From: Dehalococcoidia bacterium
GTDB lineage: Bacteria > Chloroflexota > Dehalococcoidia > Dehalococcoidales > E44-bin46
DNA: 7,669 bases
Reading direction: 5' to 3'
NCBI GenBank assembly: GCA_020343755.1
Contig: CP070810.1
Location: forward strand, 60,905 to 68,573
The position numbers and the translations under genes are program-made. Below are positions 1 through 4,875 of this stretch, piece by piece. Position 1 is the stretch's first letter, and each line of letters starts with the position of its first letter. Under the pieces are notes generated by a model. It worked only from the letters and a program-made list of their open reading frames with translations. It ran no database searches and had not been told where the DNA came from.

Positions 1-372
1 CAGCTCAATCTCGATTTCCTGGACAGTAAACAGCCTCCGGTTCCCCAATAGATTGCCTAGTTCATCCCTAACGGTAATATAAACTTTCCCCGGCGTGGCA
101 TCATCGGGAACATAAAAATCGATAGTGAAGATCCCATTGTCAGGAACAACTAAGGTTTCGATTTTTCTATCGTCAAAGAAGATGGAGATGCTATCGCCCC
201 TATAGGATTCAAAGTTTATCCCCTCCACGGTAACCCTTGTCCCTGGTGAGCCAGAGGTAGGAGATAGGGTAATCGAAGGCGCCGCCAAAGCCGGTGTGGC
301 TGGTATAAGCACTATCACCAAGGACAGGGTAGCCACTATAGCCAGTGTTCTGAGGACTTTAGCGTATTTCAT
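1..372 (-). CDS. Secreted Ig-like (IPT/TIG-type) protein, N-terminal part, truncated by window edge
   Basis: This open frame has 124 codons and no stop before the left edge, so the C-terminus is missing. Residues 1-30 form a clear Sec signal peptide: MKYAKVLR is basic, followed by a long hydrophobic core (LAIVATLSLVIVLI) and an ATPALA cleavage site before APS. The mature part starts with ITLSPTSGSPGTRVTVEG, then FFDDRK, and later VPDDATPGKVYITVRD, which resembles IPT/TIG immunoglobulin-like domains of exported bacterial proteins. The start at 372 is preferred over an in-frame ATG at 378, because AAGGAG (379-384) lies 6 nt from the former and directly touches the latter. The gene follows the RHH gene after 30 bp with no terminator, so the two are probably cotranscribed. 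It is probably a host surface or secreted protein; the substrate or role is unknown. A phage origin cannot be excluded but is less likely given the signal peptide and the opposite strand. Confidence 0.8.
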   Translation of the reverse strand, partial: MKYAKVLRTLAIVATLSLVIVLIPATPALAAPSITLSPTSGSPGTRVTVEGINFESYRGDSISIFFDDRKIETLVVPDNGIFTIDFYVPDDATPGKVYITVRDELGNLLGNRRLFTVQEIEIEL

Positions 373-402
373 CCGCATCTCCTTAACTAATATAAGGCAG
401 TA

Positions 403-588
403 TTACTCCACATAGGCATTCAAATATTTACTGATCATATCTTCTTGCTGCTCGCTACCAGTAGTTAAGAAGTGGTGCAAACTTGCTGCCACGAGTATGT
501 TTTTCTTTCTAGCAGTGCTTCTAGCGAGTGTATCCATTGCTACCTTCAACTTTTCTGGAATCTCCACGGATAGGCTTTTCTTTTCCAT
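403..588 (-). CDS. Ribbon-helix-helix (Arc/CopG-like) DNA-binding regulator
   Basis: This 61-aa protein has the RHH layout. An N-terminal basic beta-strand (KKSLSVEIP, residues 3-11) would insert in the DNA major groove as a dimer. It is followed by helix 1 (about 11-23, EKLKVAMDTLARS) and helix 2 (about 26-42, ARKKNILVAASLHHFL). The remaining 19 residues are acidic and could contact a partner protein. RHH proteins of this size are transcription regulators or antitoxins. No toxin-like gene follows; the next gene encodes a secreted protein. AGGAAGG (594-600) sits 5 nt before the ATG. The upstream promoter and an overlapping palindrome suggest autoregulation. The fold is well supported; the target and physiological role are inference. 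Whether it is a host gene or a phage-borne regulator is open. Confidence 0.8.
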   Translation of the reverse strand: MEKKSLSVEIPEKLKVAMDTLARSTARKKNILVAASLHHFLTTGSEQQEDMISKYLNAYVE

Positions 589-603
589 AATGACCTTCCT
601 TAG

Positions 604-637
604 ATTTTACAAGGATTGACTATATTTTACTAGTAAA
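604..637. promoter_or_regulatory. Candidate RHH operator: palindrome plus 10-bp-phased repeats
   Basis: TTTACTAGTAAA (626-637) is a perfect 12-bp palindrome overlapping the -10 box of the minus-strand promoter. On its downstream (lower-coordinate) side, TTTAC (606-610), TTGAC (616-620) and TTTAC (626-630) are spaced exactly 10 bp apart, one DNA helical turn. The 7-mer ATTTTAC recurs 20 bp apart (604 and 624). RHH proteins commonly bind as dimers to short palindromes or helically phased half-sites and repress their own promoters. The repeat pattern is seen in the sequence; binding by the adjacent RHH protein is inferred. Confidence 0.5.
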
Positions 638-652
638 TGATTGCCTTGTCAA
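624..652 (-). promoter_or_regulatory. Sigma70-type promoter of the RHH / secreted-protein operon
   Basis: Read on the minus strand, TTGACA (652-647) is a perfect -35 box. It is followed by a 17-nt spacer and TAAAAT (629-624), a 5/6 match to TATAAT. Transcription should begin near 617, leaving a leader of about 29 nt with the AGGAAGG ribosome site before the RHH start at 588. This is the best promoter match in the window. Confidence 0.75.
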
Positions 653-705
653 GACCCTAGCTAACTAAATCTTTCAATCTGAAGGCCAAAAATGACAAAA
701 TACTG

Positions 706-735
706 TTGACTTAAATAGAACATATGTGCTATTCT
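706..735 (+). promoter_or_regulatory. Possible promoter of the phage structural operon
   Basis: TTGACT (706-711, 5/6 to TTGACA) is followed by an 18-nt spacer and TATTCT (730-735, 4/6 to TATAAT). Transcription would start near 742, just ahead of GAAAGGCG and the ATG at 754. This supports 754 rather than 724 as the start of the first plus-strand gene. An 8-bp palindrome ACATATGT (720-727) lies in the spacer and could be an operator. The match is moderate and the late genes could also be read from elsewhere. Confidence 0.4.
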
Positions 736-753
736 GGCTTTGAAAGGCGAATT

Positions 754-1095
754 ATGGAACTACAGAAAACCAACGGCTTTTCTGGAAATCCGAACCACCA
801 GCCAGACTTGCCACCCGAGTATTGCCACTTTCGGGACGAGGGCTGTGAGTTTGCCGACTCCTGTCTTAATTGCCCGTTTGAAAAATGTATCTATGACGAG
901 CCTAGAGGTAAGCAGCACTATATTAAGCGGTTGCGAGACAAAGAGATAGCCAGGCTGTTCACCAGTGATGGGAAAGGAATAAAGGAGCTAGCACTAATGT
1001 TTGGCCTCAGCCAGCGAACGGTGCAGAGAGCACTAAAGGGGGCTAAGAATGAATTTACCCCAAAAATCAATATTTTCGGGGACCCCAATGAATGA
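754..1095 (+). CDS. Cys-cluster plus helix-turn-helix DNA-binding protein at the head of the phage module
   Basis: This protein is 113 aa from the ATG at 754; an in-frame ATG at 724 would add ten residues but lies within the predicted promoter and has no clear ribosome site. Residues 24-45 hold five cysteines spaced C-x6-C-x5-C-x2-C-x4-C (C24, C31, C37, C40, C45), with H25 beside the first, in the setting SCLNCPFEKCIYDEPRG. Such a cluster could bind zinc or an Fe-S cluster. Residues about 62-97 (DKEIARLF, then GIKELALMFGLSQRTVQRALKG) form a helix-turn-helix like those of resolvase C-termini and small regulators. It ends inside the portal gene (47-nt overlap), so the two are translationally linked. 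It occupies the place where a small terminase subunit usually lies, so it could be a packaging-recognition protein or a late-gene regulator. The HTH is confident; the role is not known. Confidence 0.75.
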   Translation: MELQKTNGFSGNPNHQPDLPPEYCHFRDEGCEFADSCLNCPFEKCIYDEPRGKQHYIKRLRDKEIARLFTSDGKGIKELALMFGLSQRTVQRALKGAKNEFTPKINIFGDPNE

Positions 1096-2518
1096 CGGCT
1101 TTATCCCCTCACAGTTAATTAATCGTGATATGGGCAGGCTCAAGGGTTATAAAGAACTCCTTGATTTCTACCACGGTCGGCACTGGGAAGGCTACGCCAG
1201 GCGAGGTGAGAAACGCCTGACCTTTAACTACGCCAAGGTGGTTATAGATAAGATTACCTCATATCTAATGTCCGGTATTACCTTCACCGTCGAGGCGGTC
1301 AAGGACTCGGATGAGGCTAGAGCCAGAGCCCAGAGAGCAGAGCAAGCCTTATACCAGGCGTATGAGGATAATAACCTGGAACAGCTCGACTTTGAGACCG
1401 AGATTGATTGTGCCATTCTGGGTGACGCTTGCTTTAAGGTTATCTGGGACACAGAGACGAAAAGGGTCAGGATTACCACCCCCGACACTCAAGGTATCTA
1501 TGCTTGGTGGCTGGGGGATGATACTTCCAGGGTATGGAGAGTAGCCTCAAAGTATAACCTCTCCTCAGATGAGGTAGAAATCCTGTATAAAGTAAAACCT
1601 AAGGGCAAAACGGCTAACGTGGTTGAACTATGGACAGCCCATGAATTTGAGCTTTGGCTAGATGATGCTCAGGTGGAAAAGAAGACCAACCCCTATGGCT
1701 TTATCCCATTTATCATCTATCCCAACCTGAGAGAGCCGAAGAAATTCTGGGGTATATCAGATATACCCCAGATTATGGAGCCCCAGCAGGAGCTTAATCG
1801 GGCAATGAGCCAACTATCCAGAATACTGGAACTATCAGGCAACCCCATTGCCGTCCTGGAGAACGTGGAAGAATCTGAGGATATTGCGGTTAGGCCGGGG
1901 GCAGTTTGGAATATACCTGAAGACGCTAAAGCCTACCTATTGGATTTGCTTCAAGGCGGTGGCGTCAGGCTCCACATAGATTATATCAACCTGTTGTACC
2001 GAATCCTGCACGATATTGCTGAATCACCCAGGGCTGCCTTTGGTGGCACTGAGAGGGATTTGTCTGGCGTAGCCCTTCAGATTGAGCTCCAGCCGTTACT
2101 ACAGAAGGTGAGGCGAAAGCGGCTTATCAGGACAGACGCCTATAACCGAAGGAACCGGCTGATTCTTAAGCTCTTAGAGCAGTATCAGAATGAGAGCTTT
2201 GGTAATCACCGTTTGCGGGTAGTTTGGAACCCAGTGCTACCCCAAGATTTAACCAGACTAGTGTCTAATGAGCAGATATTGATTCAGAACGGTGTCCACT
2301 CCAGGAGACGGGCTATGGACGAGCTGGGAGTCAAAGACCCGGAGATGGAGTTTAATAGATGGCTTGAGGAAAGGGAAATTATACTCCGGATGAATAAAGG
2401 GCTTAATTCACCCAGCAAAATCAAAGATTTTTCTGGGAACCGGCTTAAGGCCAAATCCACCAGGGGCAAAGCGAGAGGGAGAGTTGTAGAGCCCCAGACA
2501 GATGAAATTGAAGGATAA
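1049..2518 (+). CDS. Phage portal protein (SPP1 gp6-like)
   Basis: This 489-aa protein would form the dodecameric ring at one capsid vertex through which DNA enters and leaves. Family-like features in order: an N-terminal helical region with YKELLDFYHGRHW (34-46) and LTFNYAKVVIDKITSYLMSG, which is typical of gp6-type portals; CAILGDACFKVIWD (about 121-134); a beta wing with NPYGFIPFIIYPN (about 214-227); ISDIPQIMEPQQELNRAMSQL (from 236); the stem/crown helices with SPRAAFGGTERDLSGVALQIELQPLL; and a basic C-terminal tail. The length is normal for the family. The start at 1049 has AAAGGGGG (1035-1042) 6 nt upstream and overlaps the HTH gene by 47 nt. An in-frame ATG at 1088 (M14) is a possible alternative with only a weak GGGGA before it. 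No terminase precedes it. A 12-bp inverted repeat lies in its middle. Confidence 0.92.
   Translation: MNLPQKSIFSGTPMNDGFIPSQLINRDMGRLKGYKELLDFYHGRHWEGYARRGEKRLTFNYAKVVIDKITSYLMSGITFTVEAVKDSDEARARAQRAEQALYQAYEDNNLEQLDFETEIDCAILGDACFKVIWDTETKRVRITTPDTQGIYAWWLGDDTSRVWRVASKYNLSSDEVEILYKVKPKGKTANVVELWTAHEFELWLDDAQVEKKTNPYGFIPFIIYPNLREPKKFWGISDIPQIMEPQQELNRAMSQLSRILELSGNPIAVLENVEESEDIAVRPGAVWNIPEDAKAYLLDLLQGGGVRLHIDYINLLYRILHDIAESPRAAFGGTERDLSGVALQIELQPLLQKVRRKRLIRTDAYNRRNRLILKLLEQYQNESFGNHRLRVVWNPVLPQDLTRLVSNEQILIQNGVHSRRRAMDELGVKDPEMEFNRWLEEREIILRMNKGLNSPSKIKDFSGNRLKAKSTRGKARGRVVEPQTDEIEG
1746..1772. repeat. 12-bp perfect inverted repeat inside the portal gene
   Basis: The arm TCTGGGGTATAT (1746-1757) pairs perfectly with ATATACCCCAGA (1761-1772) across a 3-nt CAG loop. 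The region codes for portal residues 233-241 (FWGISDIPQ). It would form a very stable RNA hairpin or DNA cruciform, or be a dimeric protein-binding site. No T-run follows, so it is not an obvious terminator. Confidence 0.7.
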
Positions 2519-2531
2519 GCCTTAGACCCGG

Positions 2532-2549
2532 AAAGGAGGACCAAAGTTG
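2532..2549 (+). promoter_or_regulatory. Strong ribosome binding site deciding a TTG start
   Basis: AAAGGAGGA (2532-2540) is a near-perfect Shine-Dalgarno sequence 6 nt before TTG (2547-2549). No ATG or GTG in the same frame lies in the region, so the scaffold gene very probably starts at the TTG. The weak start codon could tune scaffold yield relative to the capsid protein. Confidence 0.75.
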
Positions 2550-3011
2550 GCAGATGACGAACTAAACCAAAACCAAAATCCCGAAGGGGAGGAGCCAGAG
2601 CCGAGCCAGGCGCTCAGGATTACCGAGCTTGAGGGCTTGGTAGCTCAAAGGGATGAGGAGTTAACCAAAGCTAATGCCCGCATCACCGAGCTTGAGCAGG
2701 CAGTAGCTGAGTCGGAAGAAAAGCTGACCACTAGCCAGAATTCTCTGACTGAGGCTGTAGCCGGCTACAAAGCTATGGTGGTTCAGGCAAATCCAGAGGT
2801 GCTTGAGGAGCTCATCACCGGTGACACCATTGAGTCTATCAATGAGTCCCTGAAGAAGTCTAAAACCCTGATTAGTCGGGTGAGGCAGGGATTAGAGGCT
2901 GAAATTTCAGGAGCTAAGATTCCTGCCGGAGCTCCGCAGAGAACACCACCTGACCTATCAGCTCTATCCCCACGGGAAAAGATTCAATACGCAATAGGAG
3001 GTAAGAAATAA
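2547..3011 (+). CDS. Capsid scaffolding protein
   Basis: This 154-aa acidic protein is predicted to be almost wholly helical. The N-terminus (residues 1-21) is Asn/Glu/Pro-rich and probably disordered. Residues about 22-70 form a coiled coil with repeated ITELE segments (25-29 and about 46-50). A second helical part follows (IESINESLKKSKTLISRVRQGLEAEI), then a Pro-rich linker and a short basic C-terminus (SPREKIQYAIGGKK) that could bind the capsid protein. Scaffolds of tailed phages are coiled-coil proteins encoded between portal and major capsid genes, direct procapsid assembly and then leave. That location and composition, not sequence recognition, support the call. It starts at TTG and its stop overlaps the capsid-gene ATG by 1 nt (TAATG), implying coupled translation. 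Confidence 0.8.
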   Translation: MADDELNQNQNPEGEEPEPSQALRITELEGLVAQRDEELTKANARITELEQAVAESEEKLTTSQNSLTEAVAGYKAMVVQANPEVLEELITGDTIESINESLKKSKTLISRVRQGLEAEISGAKIPAGAPQRTPPDLSALSPREKIQYAIGGKK

Positions 3012-3931
3012 TGGCGTTAACACTAGCTGAGGCAGCCAAGCTGTCAAACGATATCCTACTTCAAGGGGTGGTGGAGACTATCATCAAGGACTCACCCATT
3101 CTCCAGCAACTCCCCTTCATAGAGATTGTGGGTAATGGTTTAACCTACAATCAAGAGAATACCTTGCCTACCATTGATTTCTATGATGTTGGTGATACCT
3201 GGGCGGAATCAACCCCAACCTTCGAGCAGAAAACGGCAAACCTGAAGATTATGGGTGGAGATGCCGATGTTGATAATTTCCTCAAAGCCACCCGAAGTAA
3301 CATCCAGGACTTGGAAGCAGCCGTTATTGAGCTTAAAACCAAGGCGCTCAGGCGCAAGTTCGAAGATACCTTCATCTATGGCGATTCGGTGACTAACAGT
3401 AAGCAGTTCGACGGTCTTCGGAAGCTCATTGATACTACTAGTGCCAGCGACCAGGTAATAGCTATGGGGGATACCGGAGCCACTCTTACCCTGGCTAAGC
3501 TGGATGAGCTTATTGATGCGGTAAAGGGTGGCAAGCCCAACACGCTGCTTATGAGTCGACGCTCGAGGCGCAAGATTAACGCACTAATCAGGGCAGCCGG
3601 GGCAATGATGGAGACTGACCGGGATAAGTGGGGCAACTTCATCCAGCTATGGGATGGTATCCCTGTTGGTGTTTCTGACTGGATCCTGGATACCCACGTG
3701 CTTACCGGTGGTGTAGAGACAGCGACTACAGGCGGCACTTGCTCAACTATCTATGCCATGCAGTTTGGAGAGGGAGGTCTTTGCGGCTTAACCAGTCCCG
3801 GTCACATTCAGGCAGAGCCTATTGGCTCACTGGAGACCAAAGACGCTACCAGAACCAGGATTAAGTGGTACGTCTCCCTGGCTCTATTTAGTACCGTTAA
3901 AGCAGCTGCCCTAATTGGGGTTCAGGACTAA
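3011..3931 (+). CDS. Major capsid protein (HK97-fold)
   Basis: This 306-aa protein fits a phage major capsid protein of the type without a fused protease-cleaved scaffold. The N-terminal helix (MALTLAEAAKLSNDILLQGVVETII) is followed by SPILQQLPFIEIVGNGLTYNQEN and DVGDTWAESTPTFEQKTANLKIMGGDADVDNFL, an E-loop-like region. The long spine helix is DLEAAVIELKTKALRRKFEDTFIYGD. The central A/P-domain contains LLMSRRSRRKINALIRAAG, and a C-terminal strand reads RTRIKWYVSLALFSTVKAAALIGV. This order matches HK97-fold capsid proteins of many tailed phages. AGGAGG (2997-3002) precedes the start, and the gene overlaps the scaffold stop by 1 nt. It should be the most abundant product. No delta domain or prohead protease is seen, consistent with the separate scaffold. 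Confidence 0.9.
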   Translation: MALTLAEAAKLSNDILLQGVVETIIKDSPILQQLPFIEIVGNGLTYNQENTLPTIDFYDVGDTWAESTPTFEQKTANLKIMGGDADVDNFLKATRSNIQDLEAAVIELKTKALRRKFEDTFIYGDSVTNSKQFDGLRKLIDTTSASDQVIAMGDTGATLTLAKLDELIDAVKGGKPNTLLMSRRSRRKINALIRAAGAMMETDRDKWGNFIQLWDGIPVGVSDWILDTHVLTGGVETATTGGTCSTIYAMQFGEGGLCGLTSPGHIQAEPIGSLETKDATRTRIKWYVSLALFSTVKAAALIGVQD

Positions 3932-3955
3932 ATTAACTGACAAGGGAGGTCAAAA

Positions 3956-4462
3956 ATGAAAAAGCAGGAACTAGCCAACTGGCTATGCCGATACAGGCTC
4001 AGCAAGTATCACCAGGATATTGAGCCCTATCGAGGCCGAGAGGATGAGTTTCACCAGCTGTTTAAACCTTATGAGGTTATAGAGGGCGAGGGAAACTGCC
4101 TGCTCAACAGTGGCATTGACGAAATATGGGATTTAGTAACCGGTGCTTCAGCTAACCACTATGATAATACTAATGCCCAGATTGGTGTAGGCGACTCCAA
4201 TACTGCTGCCGACCCAACTCAGACCGACTTACAGGCAGCCACCAACAAGACCTATAAGGGCATGGAGTCCGGCTATCCTACCTCTACCAGCCAGAAGGTA
4301 ACCTTTAAGGCTAGTTTTGGCTCTACCGAGGCTAACTATGCTTGGGAGGAATGGGTGGTTAAGCACTCAACCAGTGCCATTTGCCTGAACCGTAAGGTTG
4401 AGAGCTTGGGCACTAAGTCCACCGGCACCTGGACACTTGAGGTAGAAATTAGCCTAAGCTAA
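3956..4462 (+). CDS. Phage structural protein, possible head decoration/minor capsid protein
   Basis: This 168-aa protein lies 24 nt after the capsid gene behind AGGGAGG. The N-terminal ~45 residues are charged and aromatic (WLCRYRLSKYHQDIEPYRGREDEF). From residue 48 there is a short helix (LLNSGIDEIWDLVTGAS) and a beta-rich body with AQIGVGDSNTAADPTQTDLQAATNKTYKGM, VTFKASFGSTEANYAWEEWVV and LNRKVESLGTKSTGTWTLEVEISLS. I recognise this IGVGDS...NYAWEEW...RKVESLGTKSTGTWTL pattern as recurring in phage structural clusters, without a settled function. Position directly after the capsid gene favours a decoration or minor capsid role; a tail or fibre-related role is also possible. A strong hairpin follows the gene. 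Confidence 0.65.
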   Translation: MKKQELANWLCRYRLSKYHQDIEPYRGREDEFHQLFKPYEVIEGEGNCLLNSGIDEIWDLVTGASANHYDNTNAQIGVGDSNTAADPTQTDLQAATNKTYKGMESGYPTSTSQKVTFKASFGSTEANYAWEEWVVKHSTSAICLNRKVESLGTKSTGTWTLEVEISLS

Positions 4463-4471
4463 TAGCTTGGG
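4453..4471. repeat. Small inverted repeat over the stop codon
   Basis: CCTAAGCT (4453-4460) pairs with AGCTTGGG (4464-4471) around an AAT loop. This gives 8 bp with one G-T/G-U pair and includes the TAA stop at 4460-4462. It lies immediately before the stronger hairpin at 4474-4503, giving two stem-loops in tandem. Confidence 0.45.
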
Positions 4472-4473
4472 CG

Positions 4474-4503
4474 ATGGGGGAGGGCTGCTAAGCCCTCCCC
4501 CAT
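4474..4503 (+). terminator. 13-bp GC-rich hairpin between structural genes, terminator-like but without a T-run
   Basis: ATGGGGGAGGGCT (4474-4486) pairs without mismatch with AGCCCTCCCCCAT (4491-4503) around a GCTA loop. The plus strand continues AAATAGGAGG, not a run of T, and the minus strand also lacks one. It is therefore not a canonical intrinsic terminator. It may be a partial attenuator, an RNase barrier that stabilises the abundant capsid mRNA upstream, or a Rho-independent signal of reduced strength. It ends 4 nt before the AGGAGG of the next gene, so it could also affect that gene's translation. Confidence 0.55.
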
Positions 4504-4518
4504 AAATAGGAGGCAAGT

Positions 4519-4875
4519 ATGGTAGAAACTGTTTGGAGACCGAAACGCCCTTCTAGCCTCACGGATGCCCAAAGGAAGGCTAAGGTCCAAAAGGACAGCG
4601 AGTATGAGATTGCTGTTCAAAACCTCAGCACCGCCTTTTACCAAAAGAAGCAGACTGTTGGTGTAACTGCTGAGGAAGAGGAAAAGTATCGGCAGGACAA
4701 AGCCAAGCTGTGGAATGATTACCTGGAGTGGGCAAAGGCTAATGGCTTATATCAGGAGATTACCCCAGAACAGCAACTGGCTGAAGCTGAGGCAGGTCTA
4801 AGGGAACAGCTTGAGCAAGCCAATCTCATCCGCAGCAAATTAAATCTAGAGCCTCTGGTAATTGGGGGGCTTTAA
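4519..4875 (+). CDS. Charged helical phage protein of unknown function
   Basis: This 118-aa protein starts behind AGGAGG (4508-4513, 5 nt spacing). It is Lys/Glu/Gln-rich and apparently helical. An N-terminal basic stretch (VWRPKRPSSLTDAQRKAKVQKDSEYEIAVQNLSTAF) is followed by EEEEKYRQDKAKLWNDYLEWAKANGL, and then a probable coiled coil PEQQLAEAEAGLREQLEQANLIRSKLNLEP. I do not recognise the family. Its position between a capsid-associated gene and the large repetitive protein suggests a virion component or an assembly chaperone, but this is inference. Its stop overlaps the start of the next gene by 1 nt, so the two are translationally coupled. Confidence 0.6.
   Translation: MVETVWRPKRPSSLTDAQRKAKVQKDSEYEIAVQNLSTAFYQKKQTVGVTAEEEEKYRQDKAKLWNDYLEWAKANGLYQEITPEQQLAEAEAGLREQLEQANLIRSKLNLEPLVIGGL

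Noticed and set aside
403..588. Classical toxin-antitoxin pair
   Set aside because: The RHH gene's only close partner encodes a signal-peptide protein with no RelE, MazF or PIN-type features.
589..723. tRNA gene or attachment site at the host/phage boundary
   Set aside because: No cloverleaf-compatible sequence or duplicated core could be seen within the window.
724..753. Upstream ATG at 724 as the start of the Cys/HTH gene
   Set aside because: No ribosome site precedes it, and it falls between the -35 and -10 of the predicted promoter. ATG 754 has GAAAGGCG just upstream.
3376..3738. 120-aa minus-strand open frame within the capsid gene
   Set aside because: Low-complexity Ser/Val/Ile-rich translation, antisense to a confidently identified capsid gene; a shadow frame.
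4459..4644. 61-aa minus-strand open frame over the hairpin
   Set aside because: Antisense to a gene with a strong ribosome site; the C-terminal part is translated from the hairpin.
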